A stretch of 64,000 bases of DNA from Marinobacter alexandrii (GTDB lineage Bacteria > Bacteroidota > Bacteroidia > Cytophagales > Cyclobacteriaceae). This document shows positions 5,902 to 17,000 of the stretch, piece by piece. The stretch lies in contig JBDWTN010000007.1 of NCBI GenBank assembly GCA_039984955.1, forward strand, positions 2,426,501-2,490,500, read 5' to 3'. Position numbers and translations under genes: made by a program. The notes under the pieces were generated by a model. It ran no database searches. It was given only the letters and a program-made list of their open reading frames with translations, and was not told the DNA's origin. The stretch's first letter is position 1, and every line of letters begins with the position of its first letter.

Positions 5902-8718
5902 ATGGTAATCAGATCAAAAGAATTTATAGACATCCTTCCAATTCATTTGATTGTATTGATATACCTTCTATTGTCTGGTTGTGCGTCAAAGGAAAATCAA
6001 AACTGGAAATGGGAGACTATTGAGGCGAATGGCGAGCCTACAGCTCGTCATGAAGCAGGACTTGTGGCGTACAAGGATCAAATTATATTGATAGGTGGAA
6101 GGAGAATTAATCCTACAGATATTTTTGATACGAAAACCAATACTTGGACTTCTAAATCCGCTCCTCCAATTGAAGTACATCATTTTCAACCCGTGTCGGT
6201 CAATGATGCCATTTATCTTATTGGAGCAATGACAGGCCAATGGCCAAATGAAAAACCGCTAGATCGTATACTTATTTATTATCCAGAACAAGACAAATAT
6301 GAGTATGGTCATGAAATTCCAAAGGCCAGAAGAAGAGGAGGTGCCGGAGCGGTCTACTTTAATGATAAAATATATCTGGTTGGAGGCATCATAAACGGTC
6401 ACATGAACGGCTACAAACCATGGTTTGACGAGTATGATCCCAAAACTGGCGATTGGCGAGTGTTGCCAGACGCACCAGATGCCAGAGATCATTTTCAAGC
6501 TGTAGTTAGCAACAATCAGCTTTTTGCCTTTGCCGGCAGAAGGAGCTCTCACAAAACGGGAGAAGATATGGACTTGACCAACAGTTATGGGAATGTTTAT
6601 GACTTTACGACAAGAGAGTGGAAGAAAGTAACACAAAATTTAGCGATCCCAACAGAGAGAGCGGGTAATTCAGCGATAGCCTGGAAGGATGAAATTATCT
6701 TAGGCGGGGGTGAGAGTGCCGTCCAAAAGGAAGCGCACAGAGAGTTAGAGGCTTATAATAGCGAAACCAAAACTTGGCGTAGTTGGCCTTCTTTAAATAG
6801 GGGAAGACATGGGTCTGGATTTGCAGTTATAGATGATTATCTCTACACCGCCTCCGGAAGTGAAAATAGTGGAGGAGGGCCTGAGCTTACCTCTGTAGAG
6901 CGGCTAAAGCTGCGATCACCTGTAAAGACTGATCATACAGAAAATGTAGATCAAACGTCTGTTTATAAGCAATTCCACACCGTAACGCTAACTTTTGAAG
7001 GACCTGAAACATCAGAGTCAGATGAAGACAACCCTTTTTTGAACTATCGCTTGCGAGTCCAGTTTAAGAATGACGGAAATGTGTATAACATTCACGGCTT
7101 TTATTCAGCAGATGGAGATGCCGCTGAAACTGGAGCAGCTAATGGGAATGTTTGGGAAGTCCGGTTCACGCCGGAACTTCTGGGGCAATGGAGTTATACA
7201 GCTACTCTCCATCATGGTGATAGTATTGCATTGAGTGATGATACTGATTTAGGTACATCCATTGAAATTTCACCGGCGATTGGTGAGTTCATTGTTATCA
7301 AGTCAGACAAAGAGGGACCTGATTTTCGAGCTAACGGTCATTTAGATTCCTACCAAGGATATTATCGATTTCGGAGTACTGAAAAATACTGGCTAAAAGG
7401 AGGAACGAATAGCCCGGAGAACCTACTTGGATACGAAGACTTTGATGGAACCTATCGCATTCAAGCATCAGCAAGAGAGGGGGAAGCCAGCACGAATAAT
7501 GAAATCCACTCATTTCCCAAACACCTTCAGGATTGGAATCAGGGCGATCCAACATGGAAAGGTGGGAAAGGTAAATCACTGATTGGAGCTATGAATTATC
7601 TGGCTTCCAAAGGGATGAATTCCTCGTACTTTTTGACCTTGAATATACTAGGTGATGGTAAGGATGTCTGGCCCTTCGTCACGCCTAATGATTTCACTAG
7701 GTTCGATGTGAGCAAATTGGAGCAGTGGGAGGTGTTATTTCAGCACATGCAGCGTCAGGGTATCATGCTACACATGGTGCTTCAGGAAACAGAAAATGAA
7801 ACTATGCTGGACAATGGAGATACTGGCCCACTCAGACAATTATACTTTAGGGAGCTCATAGCACGTTTTGGACATCACCTGGCGCTTACATGGAACTTGG
7901 GCGAAGAGAACGGCCCGGCATCCTGGTCACCCATCGGTCAAAACGATGCACAACGAAAGAATATGGCCAAATTCCTAAAAGAGACTGACCCATATGACCA
8001 TCCAGTATTATTACACACCCACTCACACGATCCACTTAGAAGCGACATATTGGATTCTATAGCCGGGTATCCATATTTAGATGGATTGTCCTTGCAGCAG
8101 GACAAAAGAAAAATGGCTCCCAATGTTGTGGAGACCTGGAGAAAAAAATCCAGAGTAGCTGGTCGAGACTGGTTGATAACCATGGACGAAATAGGAATGT
8201 GGCACACTGCGGCTCTACCGGATTCAATAGATCCAACCCATAATACATTAAGAAGATATGCACTATGGGGAACACTACTGTCAGGGGGTGCAGGAGTGGA
8301 ATGGTACTTTGGAGCGAAGTATCCGCACAACGATCTTACCTCAGAGGACTGGCGCCAGCGAGATCGTTTGTGGGATCTGACTCATCATGCGATGAACTTC
8401 TTTGATCAGTACATTCCATATTGGGAGATGGAGCCCAAGCATCATCTGGTAAACTCATTAGAAGCATACTGTCTACAAAAAGCAGATGAGTTCTATGCTA
8501 TTTATTTACCTGATTCGAAACCATACACATTGGATTTGCCTGATTCAGATAGCGAGTTTGATGTGCTTTGGTACAACCCATTGCTAGGTGGTGAACTACA
8601 AAAGGGTTCACTAGGAAATGTCAAAGGAGGGGAAATAAAAAGTCTAGGAAATCCACCATCAGGTGGTGACAATTCTACTACCCAAGATTGGGTCTGTCTT
8701 GTACGCAAGAAGCTATGA
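5902..8718 (+). CDS. Kelch-propeller / DUF5060 / putative glycosidase lipoprotein
   Basis: 938 aa from the ATG at 5902, chosen because it yields a lipoprotein signal ending LLLSGC and lies 4 nt after the GH5 stop; the frame is open further upstream but would overlap GH5. Residues about 35-330 hold kelch-type repeats (IILIGGRR, IYLIGAM, KIYLVGGI, LFAFAGRR, YTASGS). A DUF5060-like beta-sandwich follows (HTVTLTFEGPETSE to ELLGQWSYTATL). The remainder resembles the TIM-barrel part of DUF5060/DUF4038-type glycosidases (YWLKGGTNSPENLLGYEDF, LTWNLGEENG, MDEIGMW). Candidate acidic catalytic residues are the Glu in GEENG and in MDEIG. The fusion to a kelch propeller is unusual in my experience. The substrate is unknown, but the context suggests a plant or algal glycan. 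Confidence 0.75.
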   Translation: MVIRSKEFIDILPIHLIVLIYLLLSGCASKENQNWKWETIEANGEPTARHEAGLVAYKDQIILIGGRRINPTDIFDTKTNTWTSKSAPPIEVHHFQPVSVNDAIYLIGAMTGQWPNEKPLDRILIYYPEQDKYEYGHEIPKARRRGGAGAVYFNDKIYLVGGIINGHMNGYKPWFDEYDPKTGDWRVLPDAPDARDHFQAVVSNNQLFAFAGRRSSHKTGEDMDLTNSYGNVYDFTTREWKKVTQNLAIPTERAGNSAIAWKDEIILGGGESAVQKEAHRELEAYNSETKTWRSWPSLNRGRHGSGFAVIDDYLYTASGSENSGGGPELTSVERLKLRSPVKTDHTENVDQTSVYKQFHTVTLTFEGPETSESDEDNPFLNYRLRVQFKNDGNVYNIHGFYSADGDAAETGAANGNVWEVRFTPELLGQWSYTATLHHGDSIALSDDTDLGTSIEISPAIGEFIVIKSDKEGPDFRANGHLDSYQGYYRFRSTEKYWLKGGTNSPENLLGYEDFDGTYRIQASAREGEASTNNEIHSFPKHLQDWNQGDPTWKGGKGKSLIGAMNYLASKGMNSSYFLTLNILGDGKDVWPFVTPNDFTRFDVSKLEQWEVLFQHMQRQGIMLHMVLQETENETMLDNGDTGPLRQLYFRELIARFGHHLALTWNLGEENGPASWSPIGQNDAQRKNMAKFLKETDPYDHPVLLHTHSHDPLRSDILDSIAGYPYLDGLSLQQDKRKMAPNVVETWRKKSRVAGRDWLITMDEIGMWHTAALPDSIDPTHNTLRRYALWGTLLSGGAGVEWYFGAKYPHNDLTSEDWRQRDRLWDLTHHAMNFFDQYIPYWEMEPKHHLVNSLEAYCLQKADEFYAIYLPDSKPYTLDLPDSDSEFDVLWYNPLLGGELQKGSLGNVKGGEIKSLGNPPSGGDNSTTQDWVCLVRKKL

Positions 8719-9144
8719 ATCTTCGGAATTCATAGGTTTTGATAGTTGAATAGAGGGAGTTATTCAGTTGGAAAATTCCAATGTGATGATTTATTACATC
8801 GTTTTAAGTGTCAAAAAAGCCTGTTTTAAACGCCAAATAGACACGATTAAGCACAATGAATCATTCACCAGTCTAATACGAAACATATCTCGTTGTTGCA
8901 TTTTTTAAAAAAAGTGATGTTTGAGGTTGTAAAATTTTAAATAATTACCCCAGTACACTTGATCTTTTTAGAATTCTCATTACTCAGCAAAAGATATCAT
9001 CGAATTGATCAGGATAAAAAATATGCCTATGAAGAAAAAATAATACAACAAATGAAAGTGGAGATAAAAAACGAAAAGTGCTTTGGCACTTCCTTACTTA
9101 GATAATCAACTTAAGCTTAGCTAATGATCTAACTATTTAAAAAT
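8719..9144 (+). promoter_or_regulatory. susC promoter region and long leader
   Basis: No ORF in this 426-bp gap. Positions 8867-8941 carry a block also found before gntK: ACCAGTCTA, CGAAAC, TATCTC, a T/A tract and GTGATGTTTGAG. GATGTTTG resembles the Bacteroidota -7 box, with TTG elements about 17-20 bp upstream. The transcript would then have a leader of about 200 nt, containing a small hairpin AAGTGC-TTTG-GCACTT at 9076-9091. Such long leaders are common for susC genes. Confidence 0.6.
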
Positions 9145-12100
9145 ATGAAAAACTACAATGGTTTTGGGTTCATAGCCCATCGACTAAAAACAAAACTAAA
9201 AATGAGACTTACATTACTCTTGTTCGTCTCATATATTTCAGTACAGGCGAGTACTGAAATAAATAATTTGCCTACTGACATAGCATCTTTACAGCAAAGA
9301 GTTTCAGGTACAGTGACAGACTCAAATGGAGAATCCGTTCCTGGAACAACCATTCAGGAAAAAGGAACTAACAATGGAGCAGTTACTGATATTGATGGAA
9401 ATTTCTCACTGAATGTATCTGGACCAGAATCTATCCTCTTGATAAGCTCTGTTGGTTTCATTACACAGGAGGTTACAGTAGGAAATCAAACTTCGTTCAA
9501 TATTCAACTAGATGAGGATTTGACAGCTCTGGAAGAAGTGGTTGTAGTAGCTTACGGTACAGCAAGAAAGAAAGACTTAACAGGGGCCGTAGCTGTTATT
9601 GGAGCTGAAGAACTAAATGCGTTTCCAGCAACTACTGTAGACGAAGCTCTACAAGGCAAAACTGCCGGAGTGCAGGTTACGTCCAACTCTGGAGCACCAG
9701 GTGCTTCTGTTAGTGTAAACATTCGAGGAGTGGGAACCTTTGGAAATACAACACCACTATACATTGTGGACGGCTTTCCAACACAAGATATCTCATTCAT
9801 CAACCCTACGACCATACAATCTCTAACTGTTTTGAAAGATGCTTCAGCCACAGCACTTTATGGTGTGCGTGCAAGTAATGGAGTGGTTATCATCCAAACA
9901 AAACAAGGATCTAAAGGTATGGTGGAAGTAGAATTAAATTCCTTTATTGGTTTCCGCACCTCACCAAGAGAGATCGATGTACTTGGAGTGGAAGATTTTA
10001 CAAGCTTTGCAACAGAGTTAAGCAGTAGTGATAATGCACAAGTAAGAGGTAACGCAGTGCCATATACAGGATGGAGTGATCCTTCACAACTTCGAACTAT
10101 CAATTGGCAAGATGAAATTTTTGATCAAGCGTTGAGAAAAAGTACCACATTGAACGTAAGAGGGGGCGGTGAAAAGTCCAGAGTGGCTTTTACTGCAGGG
10201 GTTTATGATGAAGAAGGTACACTGCTTGGCTCGGAATATACACGATACGATTTAGGTCTTAACACAAGCTTTGACATTAACGATAAGTTACGACTGAACG
10301 CAAATGCAAAATACATTAGCTCTCAAGGATTTCAGCCACTAGGTACTGGACGTGATGCGTTGCTAAATTTGTTTTCTACCATCCCTCATTTGGCTCCTGC
10401 TGGAGAAGCAAATAATAACCCAAATGATCCCAATGATGTGAATCCAACAAATCTTCCTGTTGACGAAAATGGTAATTTCGGAGCATTTCCAGATGTAGGA
10501 GGTGAGTCATTCAGAGATGGAAGAAACTGGGTAGCTCGCGCATTGGAAAATGATCAGGATAACTTGAGTACCACGATCCTTGCGAATGCAGATATCGAAT
10601 GGGATATCATTGGAGGTCTATCCACACAGGTAAAAGTAGGTGCACGAGTAGACAACAATACAGGATCTTTCTTCCAGCCAGAATATTATCGAAGTAATGG
10701 AAACCTGGATGTGAGACCTAATGCATCATTTTCGAATGATCAAAGTACCTCCAATGAGTGGTTGGGGGAGTATATCTTGAAATATTCTGAAACATTTGCT
10801 GGTCGTCATAAATTTGGCGTTTTGGCTGGTACTTCTGCACAAAGAATCACTTTCAGATCTTCAGGAGGTACTGGTGTAGGATTTTTGAATAACAACGTTC
10901 GCAGTGTTGCGGCAGCAGATCAAATTACTCGAGCTCAGGGATTTCAAAGTACGCGAACACTAGCAAGTACCTTTGCAAGAGTCAATTACGACTATAGCAG
11001 CAAGTACTATGTAACTGCGACTGTTAGAAGAGATGGTGTAGGGGATGTATTCGGTGTTTCAAACCTATATGGCACATTTCCATCCGTGGCTGTGGGTTGG
11101 AATGTTGATGAAGAAAGCTTTTTTCAAAGCACACCATTTGACTTCTTAAAAGTTAGAGGAAGCTGGGGTGTGACTGGAAATTTCTCAGGTATTCCTTCCT
11201 TTGGATTTACGTCTTTCTACGTAAGTGATGCAGGGGTTCTGAACAGCAACTATAGCTTTGATGGATCTAATTCTACTTTAGGATTAGTACCACGTGGATC
11301 GGCAAACCCAGACTTACAATGGGAAGAACAAACCCAATTCAATGTAGGGATAGAAGGTGCAGTTCTGGATAATAGTCTGTATTTCACTATAGATTATTTT
11401 AACAAAGAGTCCGAAGGTCTTCTCTTTAATGCTACAGTGCCTTCGCAAAGTGGCTTTACCTCACAAGCCCAAAATGGCGCGACAGCTGTCAATAAAGGAT
11501 TTGAGTTTTTAGTTGGTCACCGAAAGAACGTAGGAGATTTTAGCTGGGATATAAATGCTAACCTCACGACGATTTCTAACGAGATCACACAGATCAATTC
11601 GCAATCTGGACTAGCGGTATTTCCTAATGAATTTTTGGATGATTTTTTCACAGGTGGTTTCTGGTTCGATGTTACCCAATCACGACTTGGAGGAGAAGTT
11701 GGCACTTTCTATGGTTTTGTAGCAGATGGAATTTTCCAAAATCAAGGGGAAATAGATGCACTCAATGCAGATGCTCCTAGTGGAAACTACCAAGATAGTG
11801 ATACAGCCCCAGGTGACCGTAGATTTAGAGACTTGAATGGTGATGGTGAAATTACAGGAGATGATAGGACCACAATAGGAAGTCCTATCCCAGATTTCTA
11901 TGGAAGCGTCAATCTGAATTTTTCTTATAAAGGGTTTGATCTAGGGCTTAATTTTTACGGAACGTATGGGAACGAAATACTGAATCTGGTAAAACGTGAA
12001 CTCGAGAGCGCCTCAGGTTATGGAAATAATGCCTCTTTCTCTAATGTGAGTACAGAATATTTTGAGAATCGTTGGAATGGAGAGGGATCTACTAACTCGT

Positions 12101-12429
12101 TTGCAAGGGCATTAATTGATGATAATGCGGTTCAAAATAATCGTGCCTCCAGCTATTTTGTGGAAGATGGTTCTTATCTTAGATTGAGGAATGTTACGTT
12201 AGGATATAACTTACCTTCCTCCTTAGTTGGTAAGGTTGGCTTAGGTTCTGTTCGCTTTTATGCCAGTCTTCAAAATTTATTTACGATCACGAATTACTCG
12301 GGCACAGACCCTGAAATTGGTCAAAACACGGATATTAATGGCAATAACAGTGTGACAACACGAGGAATTGATGCAGGGGCATATCCACTTTCCAAGTCAT
12401 ACACTTTTGGCCTCAATCTTAAATTTTAA
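9145..12429 (+). CDS. SusC/RagA-type TonB-dependent outer-membrane receptor
   Basis: Imports oligosaccharides across the outer membrane with the SusD-like lid encoded next. The 1094 aa start with a signal peptide (LTLLLFVSYISVQAS), then the carboxypeptidase-regulatory domain (VSGTVTDSNGESVPGTT). The TonB box region follows (LEEVVVVAYGTARKKDLTGAV), then the plug with IRGVGTFGNTTPLYIVDGFP and VLKDASATALYGVRASNG, both SusC signatures. The rest is the beta-barrel ending FGLNLKF with a terminal aromatic. An EF-hand-like DLNGDGEITGDD lies in an extracellular loop. The susD start codon follows the stop codon without a gap. Regulation is probably by the hybrid two-component protein at 20846. Confidence 0.96.
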   Translation: MKNYNGFGFIAHRLKTKLKMRLTLLLFVSYISVQASTEINNLPTDIASLQQRVSGTVTDSNGESVPGTTIQEKGTNNGAVTDIDGNFSLNVSGPESILLISSVGFITQEVTVGNQTSFNIQLDEDLTALEEVVVVAYGTARKKDLTGAVAVIGAEELNAFPATTVDEALQGKTAGVQVTSNSGAPGASVSVNIRGVGTFGNTTPLYIVDGFPTQDISFINPTTIQSLTVLKDASATALYGVRASNGVVIIQTKQGSKGMVEVELNSFIGFRTSPREIDVLGVEDFTSFATELSSSDNAQVRGNAVPYTGWSDPSQLRTINWQDEIFDQALRKSTTLNVRGGGEKSRVAFTAGVYDEEGTLLGSEYTRYDLGLNTSFDINDKLRLNANAKYISSQGFQPLGTGRDALLNLFSTIPHLAPAGEANNNPNDPNDVNPTNLPVDENGNFGAFPDVGGESFRDGRNWVARALENDQDNLSTTILANADIEWDIIGGLSTQVKVGARVDNNTGSFFQPEYYRSNGNLDVRPNASFSNDQSTSNEWLGEYILKYSETFAGRHKFGVLAGTSAQRITFRSSGGTGVGFLNNNVRSVAAADQITRAQGFQSTRTLASTFARVNYDYSSKYYVTATVRRDGVGDVFGVSNLYGTFPSVAVGWNVDEESFFQSTPFDFLKVRGSWGVTGNFSGIPSFGFTSFYVSDAGVLNSNYSFDGSNSTLGLVPRGSANPDLQWEEQTQFNVGIEGAVLDNSLYFTIDYFNKESEGLLFNATVPSQSGFTSQAQNGATAVNKGFEFLVGHRKNVGDFSWDINANLTTISNEITQINSQSGLAVFPNEFLDDFFTGGFWFDVTQSRLGGEVGTFYGFVADGIFQNQGEIDALNADAPSGNYQDSDTAPGDRRFRDLNGDGEITGDDRTTIGSPIPDFYGSVNLNFSYKGFDLGLNFYGTYGNEILNLVKRELESASGYGNNASFSNVSTEYFENRWNGEGSTNSFARALIDDNAVQNNRASSYFVEDGSYLRLRNVTLGYNLPSSLVGKVGLGSVRFYASLQNLFTITNYSGTDPEIGQNTDINGNNSVTTRGIDAGAYPLSKSYTFGLNLKF

Positions 12430-14013
12430 ATGAGAACTGTTATGAAATTTAAAGCAAAAAATACAAGTTTATCCTTAATTGGATGTGTACTCTTAGGTAC
12501 AATGTGGGCGTGTTCGGATGATTTTCTAATCGATGCGAATGAAACAGATCTAACAACAGATGTGGTTTTTAGTGCCGATCGAACTGCTGTTGCCGCTGTG
12601 ACGGGAGTGTATGATGGATTTCAAAATGACTCAGAAGGAGATCCGGGGGTACCCAATGAATACAATGTAAAAGGAGTTTTTGGTTGGGCTAATTATATGT
12701 CTTTGGATTGGCAGACGCCAACAGAGAGAGATGATAACAATTTTTTCAATTTTGAAGTGAATGCTGATGGTGAGGTAGCTACCAAGATTTGGCCAAATCA
12801 CTACAGGCAGATCGGAAGAGCAAATGCGGCTATTGAAGGCCTGCGGGGTGGACTTGATGCGGGGAATCTTACCGGAGAGACAGGGCAAAGGCTGTTAGGA
12901 GAAACGTTAGTGCTTAGATCCATCTCTTACCAGTATTTAGCAGCTGCATATGGCGATGTACCACTCATGTTAAATTTGTCGGATGACCCATTGAAAGCAA
13001 GAGATCCTCAGGATATGGTTTTCGAGCAGATCGTCACAGATATGGAAGAGGCTATTCCTTATCTTCCATGGTCGTATGATTCTGAGAGAGGGCGAGTTAG
13101 CAAAGGAACGGCCTATGCTGTACTTGGGAATGCCCTTATGTGGTTAGGAAGATACCCGGAGGCAGTAACTGCTTTTGAGGAGATAGAGGCTGGAGGGGTA
13201 ACTTCTTTGGAACCCAATTTCTTAGATGTGCATGCATTAGCAAATGCCAACGGAGTAGAATCATTGTTTGAATTACAGTGGGCAGCTGATGGTGACCTTT
13301 CGTGGGGAAGAAATGACGAGGTGTCCATTTTGCAACTTTTCACTATGCCGGCTGATATAAGAAATGGTGATGGTGCTTTTGCAGGAATACCTACCCAAGA
13401 GTTGTGGGCATCATTCGAAGCAGGAGATTTGAGACGACAAGCCACCGTCATCGGACCAGATGAGGAACATCCAGATCCATTGATTGACATCAATATGTAT
13501 GATGGAATAGATATAAATACGGCTGGTACAGCAGCTGATCCATGGACAGGAAACCCACCAGCTGGTATGGCAGAAAATCCTCAAAGAACAGGGTATTGGG
13601 GCATCAAGGGTTGGAGAGATCCTGCAATTCTTGGTTGGGGATCTGCGGTTATGTTTGGTGGACAGAATCATATTTGGATTCGCTATGGAGAGGTGTTGCT
13701 AAGTCTTTCAGAGGCAGCATTAAAAGCCGGAGATATGGGCACAGCACAAGCAGCATTTGATCGAGTAAGGAACAGAGGTTGGGGTGGAACTGCTCCCGCA
13801 TTAACTGTATCGATGGATAATATACTGCAAGAGTATAGACACGAGCTCGCTGGAGAGTTTTCTTTGTGGGCAGTCATCAGAAGGTCAGGTGAGGCAGCTG
13901 CGTATCTTTCTAACAACTATGGGGTATCTATGCCTGCTGGTTTTGACGTAATACCCATACCGAATTCTGTGATGACGATAAATCCTAACTTAGAACCAAA
14001 TCCTTCGAATTAA
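12430..14013 (+). CDS. SusD/RagB-family surface glycan-binding lipoprotein
   Basis: Partner of the SusC receptor. The 527 aa carry a lipoprotein signal ending MWACSDDFL, the SusD N-terminal TPR-like region (LRSISYQYLAAAYGDVPLML) and the C-terminal region (WIRYGEVLLSLSEAALKAGD, LQEYRHELAGEF). The annotated ATG directly follows the susC stop; an ATG four codons later (12442) is an equally plausible start. A strong terminator follows, ending the susCD unit. The bound glycan cannot be predicted from sequence alone. Confidence 0.95.
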   Translation: MRTVMKFKAKNTSLSLIGCVLLGTMWACSDDFLIDANETDLTTDVVFSADRTAVAAVTGVYDGFQNDSEGDPGVPNEYNVKGVFGWANYMSLDWQTPTERDDNNFFNFEVNADGEVATKIWPNHYRQIGRANAAIEGLRGGLDAGNLTGETGQRLLGETLVLRSISYQYLAAAYGDVPLMLNLSDDPLKARDPQDMVFEQIVTDMEEAIPYLPWSYDSERGRVSKGTAYAVLGNALMWLGRYPEAVTAFEEIEAGGVTSLEPNFLDVHALANANGVESLFELQWAADGDLSWGRNDEVSILQLFTMPADIRNGDGAFAGIPTQELWASFEAGDLRRQATVIGPDEEHPDPLIDINMYDGIDINTAGTAADPWTGNPPAGMAENPQRTGYWGIKGWRDPAILGWGSAVMFGGQNHIWIRYGEVLLSLSEAALKAGDMGTAQAAFDRVRNRGWGGTAPALTVSMDNILQEYRHELAGEFSLWAVIRRSGEAAAYLSNNYGVSMPAGFDVIPIPNSVMTINPNLEPNPSN

Positions 14014-14035
14014 TTGAAAGTTTGCTGTTCTATAT

Positions 14036-14070
14036 AAAGGGCTTTGGATAATTTTATTCAAAGCCCTTTT
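14036..14070 (+). terminator. Intrinsic terminator after susD
   Basis: GGGCTTTG (14039-14046) and CAAAGCCC (14059-14066) form a perfect 8-bp stem, followed by TTTT and flanked by A residues. It separates susCD from the FG-GAP/ASPIC lipoprotein gene, which starts 25 nt later. Confidence 0.85.
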
Positions 14071-14094
14071 CATGACTAAATAGTTTTGCGAAGA

Positions 14095-17000
14095 ATGAAT
14101 AAGATATCTTTCACCCTCCTTCTTTTGTTATTTGTTTTCTCTTGCCAAGAGAAAAAAGGGAAGCAGTTTACATTACTGAATGCCAATGCAACTGGTATTT
14201 CATTTTCTAATGACATTGTTGAAACTGATACCCTAAACTACTTTACTTACCCTTATATGTATATGGGGGGAGGTGTGGCTACCGGAGACATCAACAATGA
14301 TGGCCTGGCTGATTTGTTCTTTACAGCAAACATGAAGTCTAATTCACTTTATCTCAATAAAGGGGATTTCAAATTTGAAGACATAACCAATAAGGCAAAA
14401 GTAGCAGGTGATGATCGGTGGTTTACGGGTGCTACGATGGTAGACATCAATAACGATGGTTATTTAGATATCTATGTAAGTGTATCAGGTAAAGGAGACA
14501 ACAGGAATAATTTACTGTATGTGAATAAAGGTAATTTGACCTTTACTGAACAGGGTGATCTTTATGGTATAGATCACAATGGTCATACAACTCAAAGTAC
14601 CTTTTTTGATTATGACAATGATGGCGATTTGGATCTGTATCTGGCCAATTATCCCCCTACTCCTTTCAAAAGTCCGGTTGAACTTTATCGCTATAAAATG
14701 AATAACCCGAAACCAGAGGAATCTGATATTTTATTCGAAAATAAGGGTGATGGAACTTTTCAGGATGTTACTACCCAAGCGGGGATCTTAAATTTTGGAC
14801 TTTCACTAAGTGCTACGGCCTCCGATTTTAACCACGATGGATGGGTAGACATCTATGTGTCTAATGATTTTGATTCTCCGGATTACTTATACATCAATAA
14901 TCAAGATGGTACGTTCAGTGAGATTTCTAAGACTTCATTGAAGCATACTGCGCAGTACGGAATGGGTGCAGACATTGCTGATTACAACAATGATCAGTTA
15001 CTCGATATCGCTCAAGTAGACATGACACCTGAAGATAACAGACGATCAAAAGCCAATATGGCAAGTATGAACCCATTGGGTTTTGATAAAATGGTCAAGG
15101 CTGGTCTGAATTATCAATACATGCAAAACTGTCTTCAATTAAACAGAGGGTTAGATGAAAACGGGAATCCTGTTTTTAGTGAAGTTTCAAGATTGTCAGG
15201 GATTTCAACTACGGATTGGAGTTGGTCTATACTATTTTCTGATCTGGATAATGATGGATGGAAAGACATCACGGTATCTAACGGAACCAGAAGAGATATC
15301 AATAATAGGGATTATTTCAACGCGTTAAAGTCAAGAAATCATTTTGGAGGTGTGAATTTATCTGCAGAAGAAATTGAACAAATCCCCTCCGAAAAAATTT
15401 CTAATTACGTTTTCCGAAACAACGGAGATTTTACTTTCGAAAACATGGTTGATCAATGGGGCTGGGGCGAAAAGACTTTCTCCAATGGTTCCACTTACGC
15501 AGATCTTGATAATGATGGGGACCTTGACTTTGTTATTAATAATATTGATCAGCAAGCTTCCGTCTACGAGAATAACAACCCGGATAAAAACAATTACTTA
15601 ACCATTACCTTCAATGGTTCTGAGAATAATAGAAATGGATTGGGTACTAAAGCGTACATTCATACACGCACATTAACTCAATACAGTGAGCTTACACTTA
15701 CTAGGGGTTTCCAGTCTTCGGTAGCTCCACAATTGCATTTTGGGTTAGGTAAGGCAGAAAAGATTGATTCAATCAAGATAGTATGGCCAGACGGATCTGT
15801 TTCAAAAAGGACGAACGTTAAAGTAAATCAGAATTTAGTAGTTGACTTTGCGAATGAGAGTAAATCAGCAGATATACGTGCAAAAGAAAATAGCGTGTTT
15901 GAAACGTTATCATCTAGCACGATGGGAGTTGATTTTAAGCACACTGAAAACAAATACGATGACTATTACTTTGAACCTCTTTTGCCGCACCAGACATCAA
16001 GACTAGGGTCTGGAGTGGCTGTTGCTGACGTGAATGGTGACGGCCTGGAAGACATTTATATGTGTGGGGCCTCCGGTCAGGCGGGGGCTCTTTATGTGCA
16101 GAATAGTGAAGCATCTTTTGAAAAAACGAATATAGAGTTGTGGAAAGGTGATGAAGCCTTTGAGGATATGAGTGCGCTTTTTTTCGACTATGATGGTGAC
16201 GGAGATAAAGACTTATATGTAGTAAGTGGGGGTAACGAAAAAAACAAAAAAGAATCAGCATTTCAGGATCGTCTGTATGTAAACGATGGTGCCGGTGCAT
16301 TTACAAGAGGCAATAATATTTTGCCTTCAATAACAGCAAGTGGCTCTCGCGTAAAAGCAGGAGATTATGACAATGATGGGGACTTAGACTTATTCGTGGG
16401 GGGGAGATTGATCGTTGGGAAGTATCCTTGGCCAGCAAAGAGTTACATACTCCGAAATGATGAAGGAACCTTCTCTGATGTAACAATGGAAATAGCGCCT
16501 GATTTCGAAGAGTTGGGAATGATTACTGATGCAAGCTGGACGGACTTTGATGGAAATGGTACACTTGATCTTATCATAGTAGGCGAGTGGACGCCTCTAT
16601 TGTTTTACAGTAACGAAGAAGGAAGATTTAGCGATGTGACTAATACAACAGGTTTAACGCACACAAACGGGTGGTGGTCAAGTATTTCTCAAGACGATTT
16701 TGATGGTGATGGCGATATGGATTATGTGGTTGGCAACCTTGGACTCAACTATAAATATCAGGCTACACCGGAAGAACCTTTTGAGGTATATGCAGATGAT
16801 TTTGATGAGAATAATAGAAAAGATATTGTCCTGAGCTATTATAATTTCGGGAAATTATTTCCTGTTCGTGGGAAATCATGTTCCGCACAGCAGATGCCTT
16901 CGCTGAAGGAAAAATTTAAAGATTACAATTCCTTTTCAGTTGCTGATGTTTCAGAGATATATGGGCAGGAAGCATTGGCTAATGCTGAAATACATCATAT

